Source of the DNA: Plasmodium malariae
Lineage: Eukaryota; Apicomplexa; Aconoidasida; Haemosporida; Plasmodiidae
DNA length: 64,000 nt
Direction: 5' to 3'
NCBI RefSeq assembly: GCF_900090045.1
Contig: NC_041777.1
Coordinates: forward strand, 1,112,501-1,176,500
Shown here: piece after piece, positions 1-13,872 of the stretch
Numbering within the stretch: position 1 is the stretch's first letter
Layout of the letters: the number at the start of each line of letters is the position of its first letter
The notes under the pieces: generated by a model
Databases searched by the model: none
Told to the model about the DNA's origin: nothing
Seen by the model: the letters and a program-made list of their open reading frames with translations, nothing else
Made by a program: the position numbers and the translations under genes

Positions 1-3000
1 TAAAAATTAGTAAATATAATAAATAATGATTTAAAAGTAAAATCAAGGTTTGTTTATTATTATTATGTTTATATAAAGATTTTAATTATTAATAATAATA
101 AATAGAATAATGTAATAATCATTTAATATTTATTTTTATAATGTTGATACAACTGTAATATTATAAAATATTATATTACCCAAAGGTGTTTGTTCTTTTG
201 TAATGTATAAAATTTCATTATTTTTGATAATATATTGATATCAATTATATTATGTTCTTTAATATATTTATAAAGTTAAATTTGAAAGAGTGTGTATAAT
301 AAATCAATATATAATAAATTAAGATAAATTAAATTTATTTGATGATTTGATATATAAATGTGTAAATATTTTTTTTATATTTTTTTATATATTATTTATT
401 AAAATTTTTATAAATTTTTTTTTGTTGTATATTAATAATTTTATTATAAATAAAAATATAATATTAAATTTATTTTTAAAACTATTTGTTAGTGTTATAA
501 ATAAAAATGTTGTGTTGTTTTTTTAATATTTTTTATATATTAGAATAATTGTAAAAGTTTTGTGATGAATTTTTTTGTTGTGTGAGTATAATATATAAAA
601 ATATATATGTTATTTAATAATAAAGACAAATAAAAATATATATATAAAAATTATAAAATTTATTTTGTTAAAATATTTTTATGTATATTAAATAAAGAGG
701 AATATTAATTGATTTATTTATAAAAGTTGAAAATAATTGTTTAATTAGAATGAAAGTTAATAATATGAACAATAATATATATATATAGAAGTTTAATAGA
801 AGAAAATATGTTTTTGTTTTACAAGTATTATTATAATAGTAAAAATTAATTTATAAATCTATGTTTATTATGTATTTATTTAATATCAAAAAAAATATTT
901 AATGTGAGAGTTTAATTAAAAGTATTTTTATCGTTTTTGTGTTATATCTAAAATATTATTTAAGTAATACATTTTTGATTACCGAAAAAATTAAAATATA
1001 TATAATCATAAAAAATAATGTACTTAACAAATTTTATTATTGGAACACCATACATTTATTTTTTTTAAGTTTTATGATTATTTTTCAGAATATATGAAAA
1101 AATTCTAAAAACGAAAGGATAAAAAAGGAAATTTACTGATTTATAATTATATTATTTGTAGTTATAAAATAAGGAAACGGTGGAAAAAATGTGCAATATA
1201 GTTTTTGTTAATTTTTAACTTCATGTTAATTTTTTGTTTTATATAATTTGAAAAGTAATTGAAAATACCGTTTTAACATAATTACAAAAATATATATTTA
1301 AAAATGAACTTTTTAATTGTAATATAATTAATTACATATTATATATATAATTATATTATATATATATGAAAATACGTAAACATAATTGAAATAATTTAAA
1401 ATTAAAATAATAAATAATGTGGTGTTTTTATTCATTTATTTGTCCTTTAGTGTAGCAAGAATATATTTTATAAAAAAATCAAGAAAAACTGTATAAACAA
1501 AATTGCTTACTGAACTATATAAAAATAAATATTTTATAGTCAATAAAAATCACACTTGATCAAACTTAATAAAATAATATGGTTTTATTACTCCCAAGTT
1601 CTATAGATTTAATATTATATTATATTATATTATATATTTACACATGTTTTCATGGTGTATTATATATAATAAAAATAATAGTTACATTTTTAATACAAAT
1701 AAGAATACTTAAAAATTAAATTTTTTTGTTGTAAAAATAAATAAACATATATAACTGTTTTAATGTTTATTTTTATTTTTAAAGTAACTTACAGAATAAA
1801 AAAATAAAAATAATTTTTAATATAATATATTTCTATTATTTTGTACTAGATATAATATACACTTGTACTTTTTAAATAATTTCTAATATAATATGATATA
1901 TGAGGTGTTGTTTTTTTAAAGTTTTTCTTTATTAAAATGTTATTTTATTTATGCTACATTATATATGATAAGTATATAATAAGCTGCTTAATATAATAAA
2001 TATATATAATTATATATTAAATATTGTTTTGTATTTTTGTATATTTTATGTAAATTTAATTTTTATAATTTTTTTGTTTTGTACTGTTAATTAATTATTT
2101 CATATATTAGATTTATAATACATTTTAATTTATTTATCAGTTATATTATGATAATATTCACAAATGATGAATGGACGTTTATTATAATATATTATGAATT
2201 TCAGTTGAATTCGAAGTTAATTTTTAGTGAAATTATGGAGAAAACTGAATAAAAAAATATATAAATTTATTCAAAAATAAAAATATTAAAACATAAAAAG
2301 TTTTAAAATATATCTATCAATTATTCTAAAATGAGGTTTTTATTATGATCATTATAAATTTATTGACAAATGAATTTGTTTGTTTCGTATATTTATAAAA
2401 TTATATTATTTTTAAGAATCTTAAAAACGGATAATAATGCTATTTTCAAAGGTTTAAAAAATTAATGTCTAAAATCTTTATAAAATTTTTACGTTTTTAC
2501 AATTATGAAGTAATTTTATTGTATAGTTATAATAATATATTAATGCAAGTAAAAATGTAACTTCAATAAATTAAGGGGTCTAAAGTTTTTTATTTTTCCA
2601 TAAATTAACAAATTTTGTACGTTATAAAATTGCAAATATTGAATATACAAAAAAGTATTCCAATAAAAAAATATTTTATTATTAAATAAAAACATTGAAT
2701 AAATTTTATATCAAAATAGAAGTGTGATATCTTTTTCTTTGTAATACAAGTGAATATTGAATCTATATAATAATAATAAATAATATTACAATCCTTTTTA
2801 CAAACGAAGTTTAATATATAATATATATAAACGAATAAAATAATTTTAGAAACTTATTTATTTTTATATTTAATTGAAAGTTAGAAATTTATCTACTCGT
2901 TCATTTATTTTAAAAATATTATAAATAAAAAAAAGAAATATAATATATAATAAAACGGATTTTCATAAGATGGATGGTCGGTCGGTTTATAAATGGGTGT

Positions 3001-4603
3001 AAAATGTTTTCCATCTTACAGAATAATTCACCAAACAGTTTGATAAGGTTTAAATATTGATTTTTTTACTATGAATTAAATTATTTTAAAAATGATATAC
3101 AAATTATAATAAATTATAAAACATAACACTTAATTTTATATTATTAAACAACAAATGATGATTCTTATTTTAATGAAATATAAATATTTGATAGCTATTA
3201 CGTACTTCAGAATGAGAGATATACATTTATTATTTTACACAATAATCAACAATAGCGTTCGTTCATATTTTTTCATATTTTTAATTATACTCAAAAAGAA
3301 GAAACTAATATTTAAAGCATATTAATATTATTTAATTTAAAAATTAATATACTTAAATTTTAATGTTAGATTATCTTTTATAAAAAAAAAAAAATACTTC
3401 ATTATTTTATTTTTTTTTGTATAATTTATTTCAAAATATACAAAAAAAAATTGAAAATTAGCTTTTTATGAATAAATTAAATAAAATTTATATATACGTA
3501 ATAATGTATTATATATATATTTATTTTTAAAGAAAAAGAACTATGTAATTTTTGTTATTGAAGTTATTCACATTGTTTGCAATGGATGTTTAATTAATAT
3601 TTCTCGTTTTTTCAAAGGAATTTCAAAAGAATAATTTTAAAAATTTCAAATATTCCCTTAACTTAAACATAAAATTTTATAATTCTTAAAATATTAAATT
3701 TCTTCAAAAAAGAATATTATAATATAATCCCTTCACCTTTTTCTGTTTTTATAATTCAAAAATATACGAAATGCAAAAAAGTTCATAAAACATATACATA
3801 TATAAATAAATTGATTTTTGATCATTCATTCGCTAGGAAAATTTTTTATTATATTAATATTTTGGGACTTCTTACATTTTTAAAAAACATATCAGGGTAC
3901 ATAATTTTTTTTCGTTGATAAAATATACCCTTTATCTTAAAAGAAGCGAAGTAATATATATGTAGTAATTTAAGAATAAATTAGGAAAAAAATTAATTTT
4001 TCATTTCTCACAGCATAAAATAATCTTTAATACCTCACTTTTATAACGTATAAAAAAAATTCTATTAATTACCTTAAGCAAAATATTTTTAACATTAATG
4101 AAATAAACATACATATAAAATTAATTAAAACATACTTAAAAACATGTTATTATGAATAATACGGTAAAAACTATGTATAAATTAAACACAAATGAAAAAA
4201 AAAAAATTGTACATAAAGAAAAATAAATATACGTAAATAAAATAACAGCAACATGAAGAAACAAACACATTTTTATCAAAATATTCTTTTATATGTATAA
4301 AAAAATTTTATTCATAATATAAACCAATAAAATTATAAAAAAAGTTCAAATTTTTGTATGTTTTTTAAGTACAATTTCTTTATAACAATTTTTCAACTTT
4401 TTGTAGTAATAATATTTTCGCAATTCCTTTATTTTATAAGTGTTCAATAAATATTTCATTATCGTATCATATTTTTAAAAATATACTGATGAAAATATTC
4501 TAAATCATCCGATTTCTTATTATATATGTTTTATGTAATTCATGAAGCACTTTCTTGTATTTTCTACCACTTTCATAGAATTTAATAATCGTGTATTACT
4601 CTC
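1..4603. other. A+T-rich sequence without a recognisable gene
   Basis: I see no coding region of convincing composition here. It holds homopolymer and dinucleotide tracts and one G+C-richer spot near 2966-3018 with a 9-bp inverted repeat. A short open stretch around 2150-2250 has varied codons but no start, partner exon or family resemblance. The right end is the 3' flank of the minus-strand gene that ends at 4604. Confidence 0.6.
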
Positions 4604-5032
4604 TTACTTTCCCAAAATAAAAAAAAGAAAAGATAATACTGTTTTAATGGATTCTATTTCTTTTTTCTTCCCCGAGTACTCTTTAGTTGTCACATTTTTC
4701 TTCGCATATACAACTTGATCTTTACAATTTCTGTTCTGTTGTGCTATGTTTTTATTATGTTCAACTTTTGAAGACAAATTTTCTATGGCATTTTCTTTTC
4801 TTTTCTGCATATAGATTCTCAAAACTAATGCAGAAGCTGCAAGGAATGTTAATCCTAATGCTAATGAACCATGCATAATTTTATTATTTCTATTCTTTTT
4901 CCTAATGCTTTCCTCAATTTTTTGTAATTCATTTTTAATATAAACAGAAGATATGTTTATACATGTATATGGTTCTAATGAACTGATGGCTAAAATAATC
5001 AATAAAACGACAAATAAATTTATGACTTTCAT
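4604..5032 (-). CDS. Early transcribed membrane protein (ETRAMP)-like, 142 aa
   Basis: A single-exon gene read from 5032 down to the stop at 4604-4606. Residues 1 to about 24 are a signal peptide (MKVINLFVVLLIILAISS). A short charged stretch follows with a lysine/arginine cluster at about 44-51, then one membrane segment at about 55-74 and a charged tail rich in K, N and E. Signal peptide, short basic stretch, single membrane span and charged tail is the ETRAMP plan. Known ETRAMPs sit in the parasitophorous vacuole membrane of early blood stages. The start is the ATG directly before the hydrophobic run. One odd point is a second hydrophobic patch at the extreme C-terminus (about 131-140). It is the only gene on this strand. 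The family call rests on architecture, so another small signal-anchored protein is possible. Confidence 0.72.
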   Translation of the reverse strand: MKVINLFVVLLIILAISSLEPYTCINISSVYIKNELQKIEESIRKKNRNNKIMHGSLALGLTFLAASALVLRIYMQKRKENAIENLSSKVEHNKNIAQQNRNCKDQVVYAKKNVTTKEYSGKKKEIESIKTVLSFLFFILGK

Positions 5033-8000
5033 GTTTTTTATAAATATAACGAGTACAAAATTCCTTTTATATTTTTTATTACTTTATGTAAGTATAATTA
5101 TATAAAGAATTATATATATATTTGATTTATTACAATAATTTAACAAAATTTTCAAACATTTAGAATGTGTAAAAATATTGAGCAATTTTTCATTTTACAC
5201 TGTCAAAAATATAAAAAATATTTGATTATTTTTTGAATTGTTTTTTTATTATATTCTCCTATTTAATATATAATAAGTGAATAATATATATGTAAATGAA
5301 AATTATTATTCACTCATATTAATAAAAACAAAGTTTATTAAAAAGGATACAATGAAAAGAAAACATAACATATTTGCATTTGATTCCATTAAAAAATATT
5401 TTTTTTTTAAAAAAACAAAAAGGAAAAAAAAGTTATGTTTATATTAAATATATAAAAATTTCGAATATAATTTAAAATATTGCGAAATAAATTTAAGCTC
5501 ATATTATATAAGAAAAATATAACAAAAACTTTTTACAAAATTCTAAAAGAATTAAGAGGGAGAGAGAGTGCTTTAAATTTAACTTTTTAAAATACGACAA
5601 TTTTTTATTAAAAGTGTGTTCCTAATAAAGTATAATATTCTTTTTATTGTTTTATGCTATTTTTATAATACACCAATTAAGGTCAAACATTAATATTTCT
5701 TATATACTATACATAACCTTATTGTGTATTAATTTATTATTAACATAAAAAATAATTTGGAAAAAAATATTTTCTTAAGAGATGGTTTTTTAAAAAAAAG
5801 TTAAAATAAGGAAAGGAAGCAACAAAAATTATAAATTAAACAGTAAATTCATACCTATTTTTGTTTTTTCATATTTATAAATTTTTGATTATGTAATCTT
5901 GTACAGTGCTCTATTTTTTTGAATATAACACATATATAAGGTGGTAAACTCTTTTTTTTTCTTATAGTAATGAATTATATGAAGATATTTTTGATATGAT
6001 ATAAAAATAAAATAAAGGCAATTTTTTGTCGCATGTATAATGTTTTTTAAATTTAAACTATGAATAATTCATTTAATTTATTGATAATATATATATGTAT
6101 TTATATAATTTTTTCATTTGTATTTTACACTTTTTTTTTTTTTTATTAGAATATTCATTTAATTAAAAATCTGTATGATTAAAGCTATATTTTATTTATT
6201 TTTTCAACTTGAGATTATTTTGAATATGCCGTTGTAACTTGTTTCCTATTTTCGCATATTCAATTCAATGTTTAAAATTTATGAAGAGGAATTTAAATAA
6301 AAAAAATCATATAATTTTAAAAATAATTTATGAAGCATTAATCTCTAGTGTAATAAACATATAAAATGAGAAATGTATCATAACAAATAATAAAACTAGT
6401 TATTGCATTTGTCATTTTGATGATTTTTTGTTATATCGTAAATGAACGTGGATTCATAAAGAAGCATTTAAAGATTGATGAACAAGTTTTTTTTTAAAGG
6501 ATAAATATTAATTATTACGGTTCATTTATTTCTTTTTTGAAATAAGTTAGAACATTTCGAATATATATTTGTCAAACAAAAAAAACAAATCAAAAAAATG
6601 CTTTCTTTTTTTTATTTAAACATAACAAAAACATAACAATATTATTTAATGGTTCTTTTGTTTAAAGGGGCAAAACAAATGTCTATTTTTACGCCTTGAA
6701 TATATGAACTTCTTCCTCCTCTTGCATTGTATACCAATATATATATATATATGTTCTCTATTATGTACGGAGGGGATTATATTTATCCTTTTCAAATTCG
6801 TTATATTATATGTTGTATGTTTGTTTTAAATACATACTTCTTCAATACTACAATTGTATTTTGCATGTGTACATAACTACACCTTTTTCATCTTTTATGA
6901 AATAACTACTTTTTATTATAATGTTTTTTTGCTGAAGAATATTATACATTTTAAATAATTTACCAGCTTTGAATAACTACGGAACTTTAAAAATATAAAT
7001 CACGCTATTAACTATTTTATAATGTTTATACACCAATATATTTCTAATGATTTTTAGTAAAATATCTAAAAAATTTCAATTAGTTAAAATAATTCATTTT
7101 TACACTTCGATACATTTATATTGGAGTTCTCTTCTGATTGATTAAATTATGTTAATATAAATAACATTTTACGAATCTTATTTTATCATTTCATTTCCTT
7201 TTTTTTTTTCATTAAGCAAAGAGTGCATGAAAAAGTGAACAGTAATAATTATAAATTAATACATAAGTTACAAACTAATAAGTTATAAAATTGTTATAAA
7301 GACAATTTTATATATAAGATGATGTAATTTGATTGATAGAAGAATTTCACTTAAAAATGATTTTTCTCATTTTGCTTTTTTATTAAGTATTCATTGTACT
7401 TTTTCAATTATTTAGAGAAAAGTATAATTCAACTTTTATTTATATTTCAGTATTGATTTTTTGGTAGGTCAAATGATATAATATATTACCGGAACATGAT
7501 TGCATATTTATAAAAAATTCGATTAACTTAATATTAATAACAGGTAAAATATCTGCTAAATACATAAATATTTTTTCAAATTTATATTATTCTAGGATAA
7601 AATTTATTTATTCCTTTTGTATAAATGTGAATGGTTCATATATATTTGTTTATTACATTGAATAAATAATTTACCATTACAATTTATAAAGACTTTCTAT
7701 ACCGTTCTTATTAATAAAAAAAATTATCATGTTACGGGAAAAAAATAAATTTAGTTATATAATTTGTTATTTCTTTTAAATATATAATATCATTAAATTC
7801 AGTTTTTCATTAATTCATGCATAAAAATCATTCGTCATTAAAAGTAATTCGTTAGTTCCCTAAATATAAAAAAAAACATTCTACCAACTGCTATATATAG
7901 TCAATTAGTTTTTCCTGTTTTAAACTTACAATATTTTTACGTATATAATAGTATATTTGTATTTTATAACATTCCAGTAGTTAATTCATTCCTCATTATA

Positions 8001-9936
8001 TGTAATGAATTATATACTTAAATGAAAATTTTTAATAATTAATATGAAAAATCGATAGAATAAAATTAAAAGTATTTATTTATTTTTGCCATAGCTAGTA
8101 AGATTATCACAAGAATACTTAAGTATTAATGGACTGTTCTTATTACTTTTTAAGCGTTATACTTTATTTTAATAAAAAAATATAATCAGTAGTAAAAATG
8201 TAAAGATTAAAATTAAATATATTAAGATGATACAAAGAATATATTATTTCGTGCACGAAATATACTTCGTTTTAATAAATGGGTTATATATTGCAGTAGA
8301 AAACGCTAGTGATCCATAACGGCACAATTTAATATATGATGGATATGTAGTTAAAATGCAAAAATATATTTGTATTTAAATATAATATAATCTTAAATTT
8401 GTGAATGAAAAATAAAGACTTTAAAAAATAATTATTTTTTACTATTTAATGAATTTCATATAAATTACATAAATGTATATATATATTTTATTATCTGCTT
8501 AGTTATAAATTTTTAAAATTAATTTTGTATTATAAATATATAGATATTATACTATTTTAATAACAGTCTATTGAATATTTTCTACATATATTCGTAAATA
8601 TATATTAGTTAAACGAAGTATGTGATTAATAGAAACAAGATTAAATCTAAACTACGAATTAGTTACATATATGTAATCTTATAACTGTATATTCTTATAG
8701 AGAGATATATTCCTATGCTAAAAAAAAAAAAATATATAATTTTTCATAAAATTTTAAGTAACCATTAACAAAATTTTGTACGTTAGATCGAAATATGAAA
8801 ATACATATATACTGTGAACTAGTTTATTTTTTTCATAAGAATTTCCAAAAAAATTGTAAGTGCATGTTTATCGTAGATATTTTTTTTGTTTCTTTTAATA
8901 ATATATGTATCATTATTAAATTAATAATCTTAAAAAAGCTAGTGCTCTGTATATAAACAGCTCAAAATAACAAAAAAAAAGAAAAAGGAAATATAGTTTC
9001 ATAAAATGGTTAATAAGAATCAGTAATATTTGGTATGTTAAGATGAAATATCAAAGTATATATTTTATACTTGTATGGTTAATTCATAAAAGTTTCGAAA
9101 AAAGTATATAGGTGCAAGTATGTACTTTATGTTTTTTTATTTCTTTTAATAATGTTTGTACCATTATTGAATTATTATTCAAGTATTCTTATATATATAT
9201 GTTTTAATCATTCTATGGGTTTTATTATTGTACAGTGTTTAACACGTATATATATATATATATATATCAATTTTTTATATGGCAAGATCTCATGTAAAAC
9301 AATGTTACTATGAATTTTTTATGATAAAGTGTTTATTAATTAAATATACTTATTAAATATTCTATTTTGGAAAATTATTAACATATATTTTAAAAAGAGG
9401 ACTTATATCAGAGCTTACATATTTATCAACATCTTTGTTTGTTATCATCTGTAAAATGTATGATAATAATACTGTGCATTACTATGTAAGGAGCTACTGC
9501 CACTTTCAATAGTTTTCGTTTAGTATTCGTTGAATATCTGTATCATAAATTGAAAGTAATATGAGTCCTTTTTTTTTACTTCCATTGGTTATTTAAGAAG
9601 AACGCTAAAAATTTGAAGTAGTTAGTATATATAATGTACTGTTTATATAATATTAAGACGCTTATTTTACTGGCATATGGAAAACACAAAGCAATAAAAT
9701 AGTTACGTATAAAAGTATATAAAAATTATTATCCTAAGATTAATGAAAATTTATAATATACGAATGAACAAGTAAGAAAGATAAATATGAACATAAAATA
9801 TGGAATATTGATATACGGTTAAATTTTTGTTGAATACTTACTTTGTAATACTTGTATTTTTAGCTTTTAAATCCTTTATTTATGTGAAAACCTATTTATT
9901 GTTTCATGACTTATTTCGTGTAATGTAAAAAATTTT
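5033..9936. other. Long intergenic region upstream of the ETRAMP-like gene
   Basis: No intact gene is seen. The part nearest 5033 is the presumed 5' flank and promoter of the minus-strand gene. 8741-9200 holds two imperfect tandem copies, listed separately. Around 9400-9560 base composition is locally richer in G and C and all three plus frames stay open for a while, which could be an old coding relic, but I recognise nothing. Confidence 0.5.
8741..9200. repeat. Imperfect tandem duplication, about 251-bp period
   Basis: Two diverged copies lie head to tail. Copy 1 runs about 8741-8955 and copy 2 about 8996-9200. Shared landmarks in order are TTTCATAAAAT, a GAAATAT word, a CATAAGAATTTCCAAAA / CATAAAAGTTTCGAAAA segment, and TTCTTTTAATAAT at 8890 and 9141. 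The offset at that last word is 251 bp. Many substitutions and small gaps show it is not recent. Confidence 0.6.
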
Positions 9937-11190
9937 ATGCATAAAAATATGGTGTTCAAAAATGTATATATTTATGTACTATATTTAAAACATACGTTAA
10001 ATTTAAACATGTCTTCAAGTGTTAGTTTACTTATTAGTGAAAAAATGAAGAGAAATTAATAGGAGAATTAAGTGAACAGAAAATTTTCTGTTAGTTTAAA
10101 GAGAGAACATGTTGATGCTCATTTGTGGATGAATATACATGATATATTTTACAATGCAATGCACTATAATTTTTTTTAATAACTTTACAAGTCAAAAGAG
10201 AAAAAAGATAAAATTTAAAGTATATATATCCTTTTAATGAAGGATCACAATATGAAAATTTATGATGTGCCATAATATTATAATGTTAATTATTATGAAA
10301 TTTTGGTACCTCATATTTAATATTATGCCATGATATTTTAAAAATTATAACGACACTAACAGTTCAAATATATATATATATATATAGAAGTACTCATTTA
10401 ATTATATATACTATAATTGTAGTGCATAATTAGTTTTATTAACAACGTAATTACATTTACATATTTTTAAACCATATATGACACTGAATGAAAAAGTTTA
10501 ATTTAAGATATACATATTTAAAAAAAAAAATTTCTAGTTTTTATGTGGACGCGGAGTTATTGTGTTACATGAGGTAAATAAGGTATAGAAGGTAAATGAA
10601 ATAAAAATTGTTTAAGTATGATTCCTTTTTTTTTTTCTTTTACCTTACATGAATTTTTAATTTCTACCCATCATTTTTAAATAATTAGTTGGAGAATATG
10701 AAAATCTTTAGGTACATATATTTTATTTATAATATAAAGTAAAATATATTCATTTTACTATTATGTATTATGAACCCTTAATTAAAATGAATATAATTCA
10801 ATAATTGACTTATGTAATTAAATAATAAATATCTGTTATAAACATTTTATTAATTGAAAGTTAACTTTTTAAAAATCTAATATTATTATTATTGGTGTAA
10901 TATGAAATATGTAAAAATTTTATTAGATTTGGAAAAATTATATAATGTGCAGTAATACAAATTTTCATACTAACTAAAAGATATATGTATTTTTATAAAA
11001 TGTATGAAATACTTAAGTATGATTTCGTTTTTATTTAATATATTATAAACAAATTAACTTTTAATGATGTTTTCATGTTGTACATAAACATTTAAGATTT
11101 CGTATTTACATAAAACTATAGTGATTTTAGGCTTCTGCTCTATTTGGTTACATATTTAGTATTTCTGTAAATACATTCTTCAGTGTGAAT
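9937..11190 (+). pseudogene. Decayed coding relic, PIR-like in part
   Basis: From an ATG at 9937 a single plus frame stays coding-like to 10273 but is broken by several stops (for example the pair near 10057-10062). Its sense strand is purine-rich. About 10538-10600 aligns with 12638-12700 inside the clearer PIR pseudogene. Both carry GTGGACG followed by a TACATGA word and, in translation, a LHEV tetrapeptide. If the layout matches that pseudogene, this copy's second exon would start near 10190 and a third exon near 11130. Neither splice site is convincing, and the 9937-10273 part may belong to a different relic. Confidence 0.3.
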
Positions 11191-12274
11191 ACTTATAAAA
11201 TAATATAGTGAAATCATTATAATCTGTTTAATGAGTATAATTAAATAAATAAAAAATATTTAGTTAACTTATTAAACTGGTTTATAGAATTTTAAGGTAG
11301 TATAAAGCTGCTAAGTATGGAAATATATTTTTAAAATTATGTGCGAAACATATAATATTGCTTTGTTTCAAAAGAACAATTTCTAAAAATAAATAAACAT
11401 AGATGTATTTTTTTTTAATTTTGTAATTTTTTTTCAAAAAGAACATAATATAGCTATTTATTGTTTTTACTTAACAATAATAGAAGCATAAATAAAATAA
11501 GGGAAAATGAAATTTAATTGTAATATATGACTGTATAAATTTTTTATGATTATAATAGAATATATAAAGGAGAAAATATTTTGCTTAAAAATATTTTGGC
11601 AATTTAGTACATATGTTAATTAGATACGTGTTAAGTTAATTTATTTTTAATATTGCTTGGAACTATGTTGTAATTATTATACGAAAGAACTAACAATACA
11701 TTAAGCTTTTTCTATTTTTTGTGTATAATAAAAATAAAATAGGATGTTCAATGTTATGCGTTACAAATATAATTGTGTATAAGTAAATTAAAATTTTAAA
11801 AAATAATTTGGGAATATATTTTTATGTATTACACGATATATTATTCCCCTACCTTTTACATTTTTCTTTTGATAATTTAAAATATTTATTTTGTATGATA
11901 TTAATACTACTATTATAGATTAATATAAAAATAAATTGTAGATATTCTTTAGTAATAATTATTTTTAAAATTAATATAAACACATAATCTATAAACTATT
12001 TGTTGTTATATTGTTTATTTAGACATATATAAAGTAGGGTAGTATGCTATATCAATTAATTTTTATATTTTAAATTACAGTGGACTGGTAAAGTCGAATG
12101 AATTGACATGTATTCAATATTTCAATTAAATGTCCTTTTAAGAAAATGTTTTATGGATGTTAAATCTTTTTTATTCAAACGAAATCAAGAAAAGCATTAT
12201 TAATATATTTATTTTTTTGAAATGATTATTTAAGAATATTCATAATTGCTTTTTTATTTTTGAGCATTTTTTAG
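11191..12274. other. Intergenic region, nothing recognised
   Basis: A+T-rich sequence with no coding-like stretch that I can support. The last 150 bases should hold the first exon and first intron of the PIR pseudogene that follows, but I found no usable first exon. Confidence 0.5.
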
Positions 12275-13437
12275 AAAAATATTTTAGGAGAGCCAAATTT
12301 TTACGAAATATATAAATAATTCGATGTATCCAATTCAAATGTTCATAATAGTAGTCATATTGTGCCATTTTAAATCCATTAGAATAGCCTTATCGAAAGG
12401 GTAGCAAAGAAAAATGTAACAGAATGAGAAGAAATTAAATCCTAATATATGAAATAAACAATATAATAAATCGTAAGAGCTGTTTACATTTTAAGTAGTG
12501 GATAAATAAAAAAATATTGAAAATATTTATTAACAATTCAGATTATAATTATTTTGAAACAGTAATATAAAATTTCGCTTATTTTATCATTTTGTATTAG
12601 TAAAAAGTTCAATATATATCAATGCTTCTATTATTTTCGTGGACGGATTTTCTATGAATTACATGAAGTGAGAGATGTAAATGTATTGTTTAACTATTTT
12701 AGAAATTTTCATTTTATATAACGTAAAATTGAATTAAAAAACAATAATGAAATGTTTTTGCAGGAATATTACACATATTTATAAATTGTATATGGAATTA
12801 ATGTAAATATTACATAATGATAGTCATTATGCAGATGATTAAAAGGATTTTTTGAAATATAATGAAATATATAAGCTATGTAAAATATATTCACAATCAC
12901 AATGTTATATTATATTAACGATATAGTGAAATAATTTATAGGGATAATAAAACTTAAATTCATTGATTATTAGGTTAAATATAGTTGAGGAAAAACAAGG
13001 AAAAATGCTAAAATATCATATAGGGGAAATATTCATTTTCCATTTGCTTCATAAATATGTAATAAATTAACATAAGTTAATGTTTTTCAGTATTGACTAT
13101 TGTATTGCTCAATGGTATTCTTTCTTATGTTTTTCCTTTCTTATAGTTATAAATAAATGGTACCTTAAATATTAGTATAATGATTAACTATATAAAAATT
13201 TGTTTCTCTAAAAGAATATAATTAGTTATTAAGTATTTTATATATGTATTTTATTATTCATTTATATATTAGATTCACTTCATGTTTTTAATCATAGTTT
13301 TACATGAAAATACAAAATAAAAAAATATAAGTTGTATTATTAAAGAATATATGAAGAATTTAATGCGCCATGATTTAGAATCTGCCAGTATAATTTCATG
13401 AAAGAGAAGGTTATATGTTGATTATCAACCAATATGA
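12275..13437 (+). pseudogene. Decayed PIR (Plasmodium interspersed repeat) gene
   Basis: An acceptor (TTTTTTAG, ending 12274) opens a second exon that reads KNILGEPNFYEIYK, stop, then FDVSNSNVHNSSH in one frame. This has the place and pattern of the PIR exon-2 start; compare NEILAAIPSNKIYEEF in the intact gene at 51113. The frame continues with several stops to a cysteine-aromatic segment near 12620-12700 and a hydrophobic stretch near 13100-13150 that would be the membrane span. A second acceptor ends at 13272. The third exon is frameshifted but ends in KRRLYVDYQPI and a stop at 13435-13437, a typical PIR C-terminus. There is no intact frame and no first exon. PIR proteins are antigenically variable and membrane-bound or exported. 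The order of three family hallmarks makes the assignment fairly firm although no stretch is long. Confidence 0.65.
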
Positions 13438-13797
13438 TACTTATTTTATATATGTATAACATGGAATATGATCTAACTAGTGGCGTAATACTGAAAGTAT
13501 ATAAAACTGATTTTATATAAACATTTAATCAATAGAAAAAAACAGTTTAGAAAAATTGAATATTTCTAAATTTTTTTATGGTAAAGATCATATACTTATT
13601 ATGGAAATTTTTATTATATAGAAAATGCTTAAGTGTACAATATGTATCATTCTGTAATTTTATAGTCTTTTTTCTATTAGTTATTAAAATTGGTAAAGTA
13701 TTGTTTTGTTAAAAATGCACTTAATGGATACAAATAGTAGATAATCATATAATGAAATGTGAACTGTGTACTAAATAAATATTTTTTCATATAATAT

Positions 13798-13872
13798 AAT
13801 AAATAAATAAATAAATATATATATAAATAAATAAATATATATATAAATAAATAAATATATATATATATATAT
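13798..13872. repeat. 20-bp A/T tandem repeat, about three copies plus a TA tail
   Basis: The unit ATATAAATAAATAAATATAT repeats about three times and runs into a TA dinucleotide tail. It produces a spurious minus-strand frame rich in Y, I and L at 13677-13898, which is not a gene. Confidence 0.85.

Noticed and set aside
4687..4878. Plus-strand frame inside the ETRAMP-like gene
   Set aside because: It is antisense to a well-supported gene with a signal peptide and membrane span, and has no features of its own.
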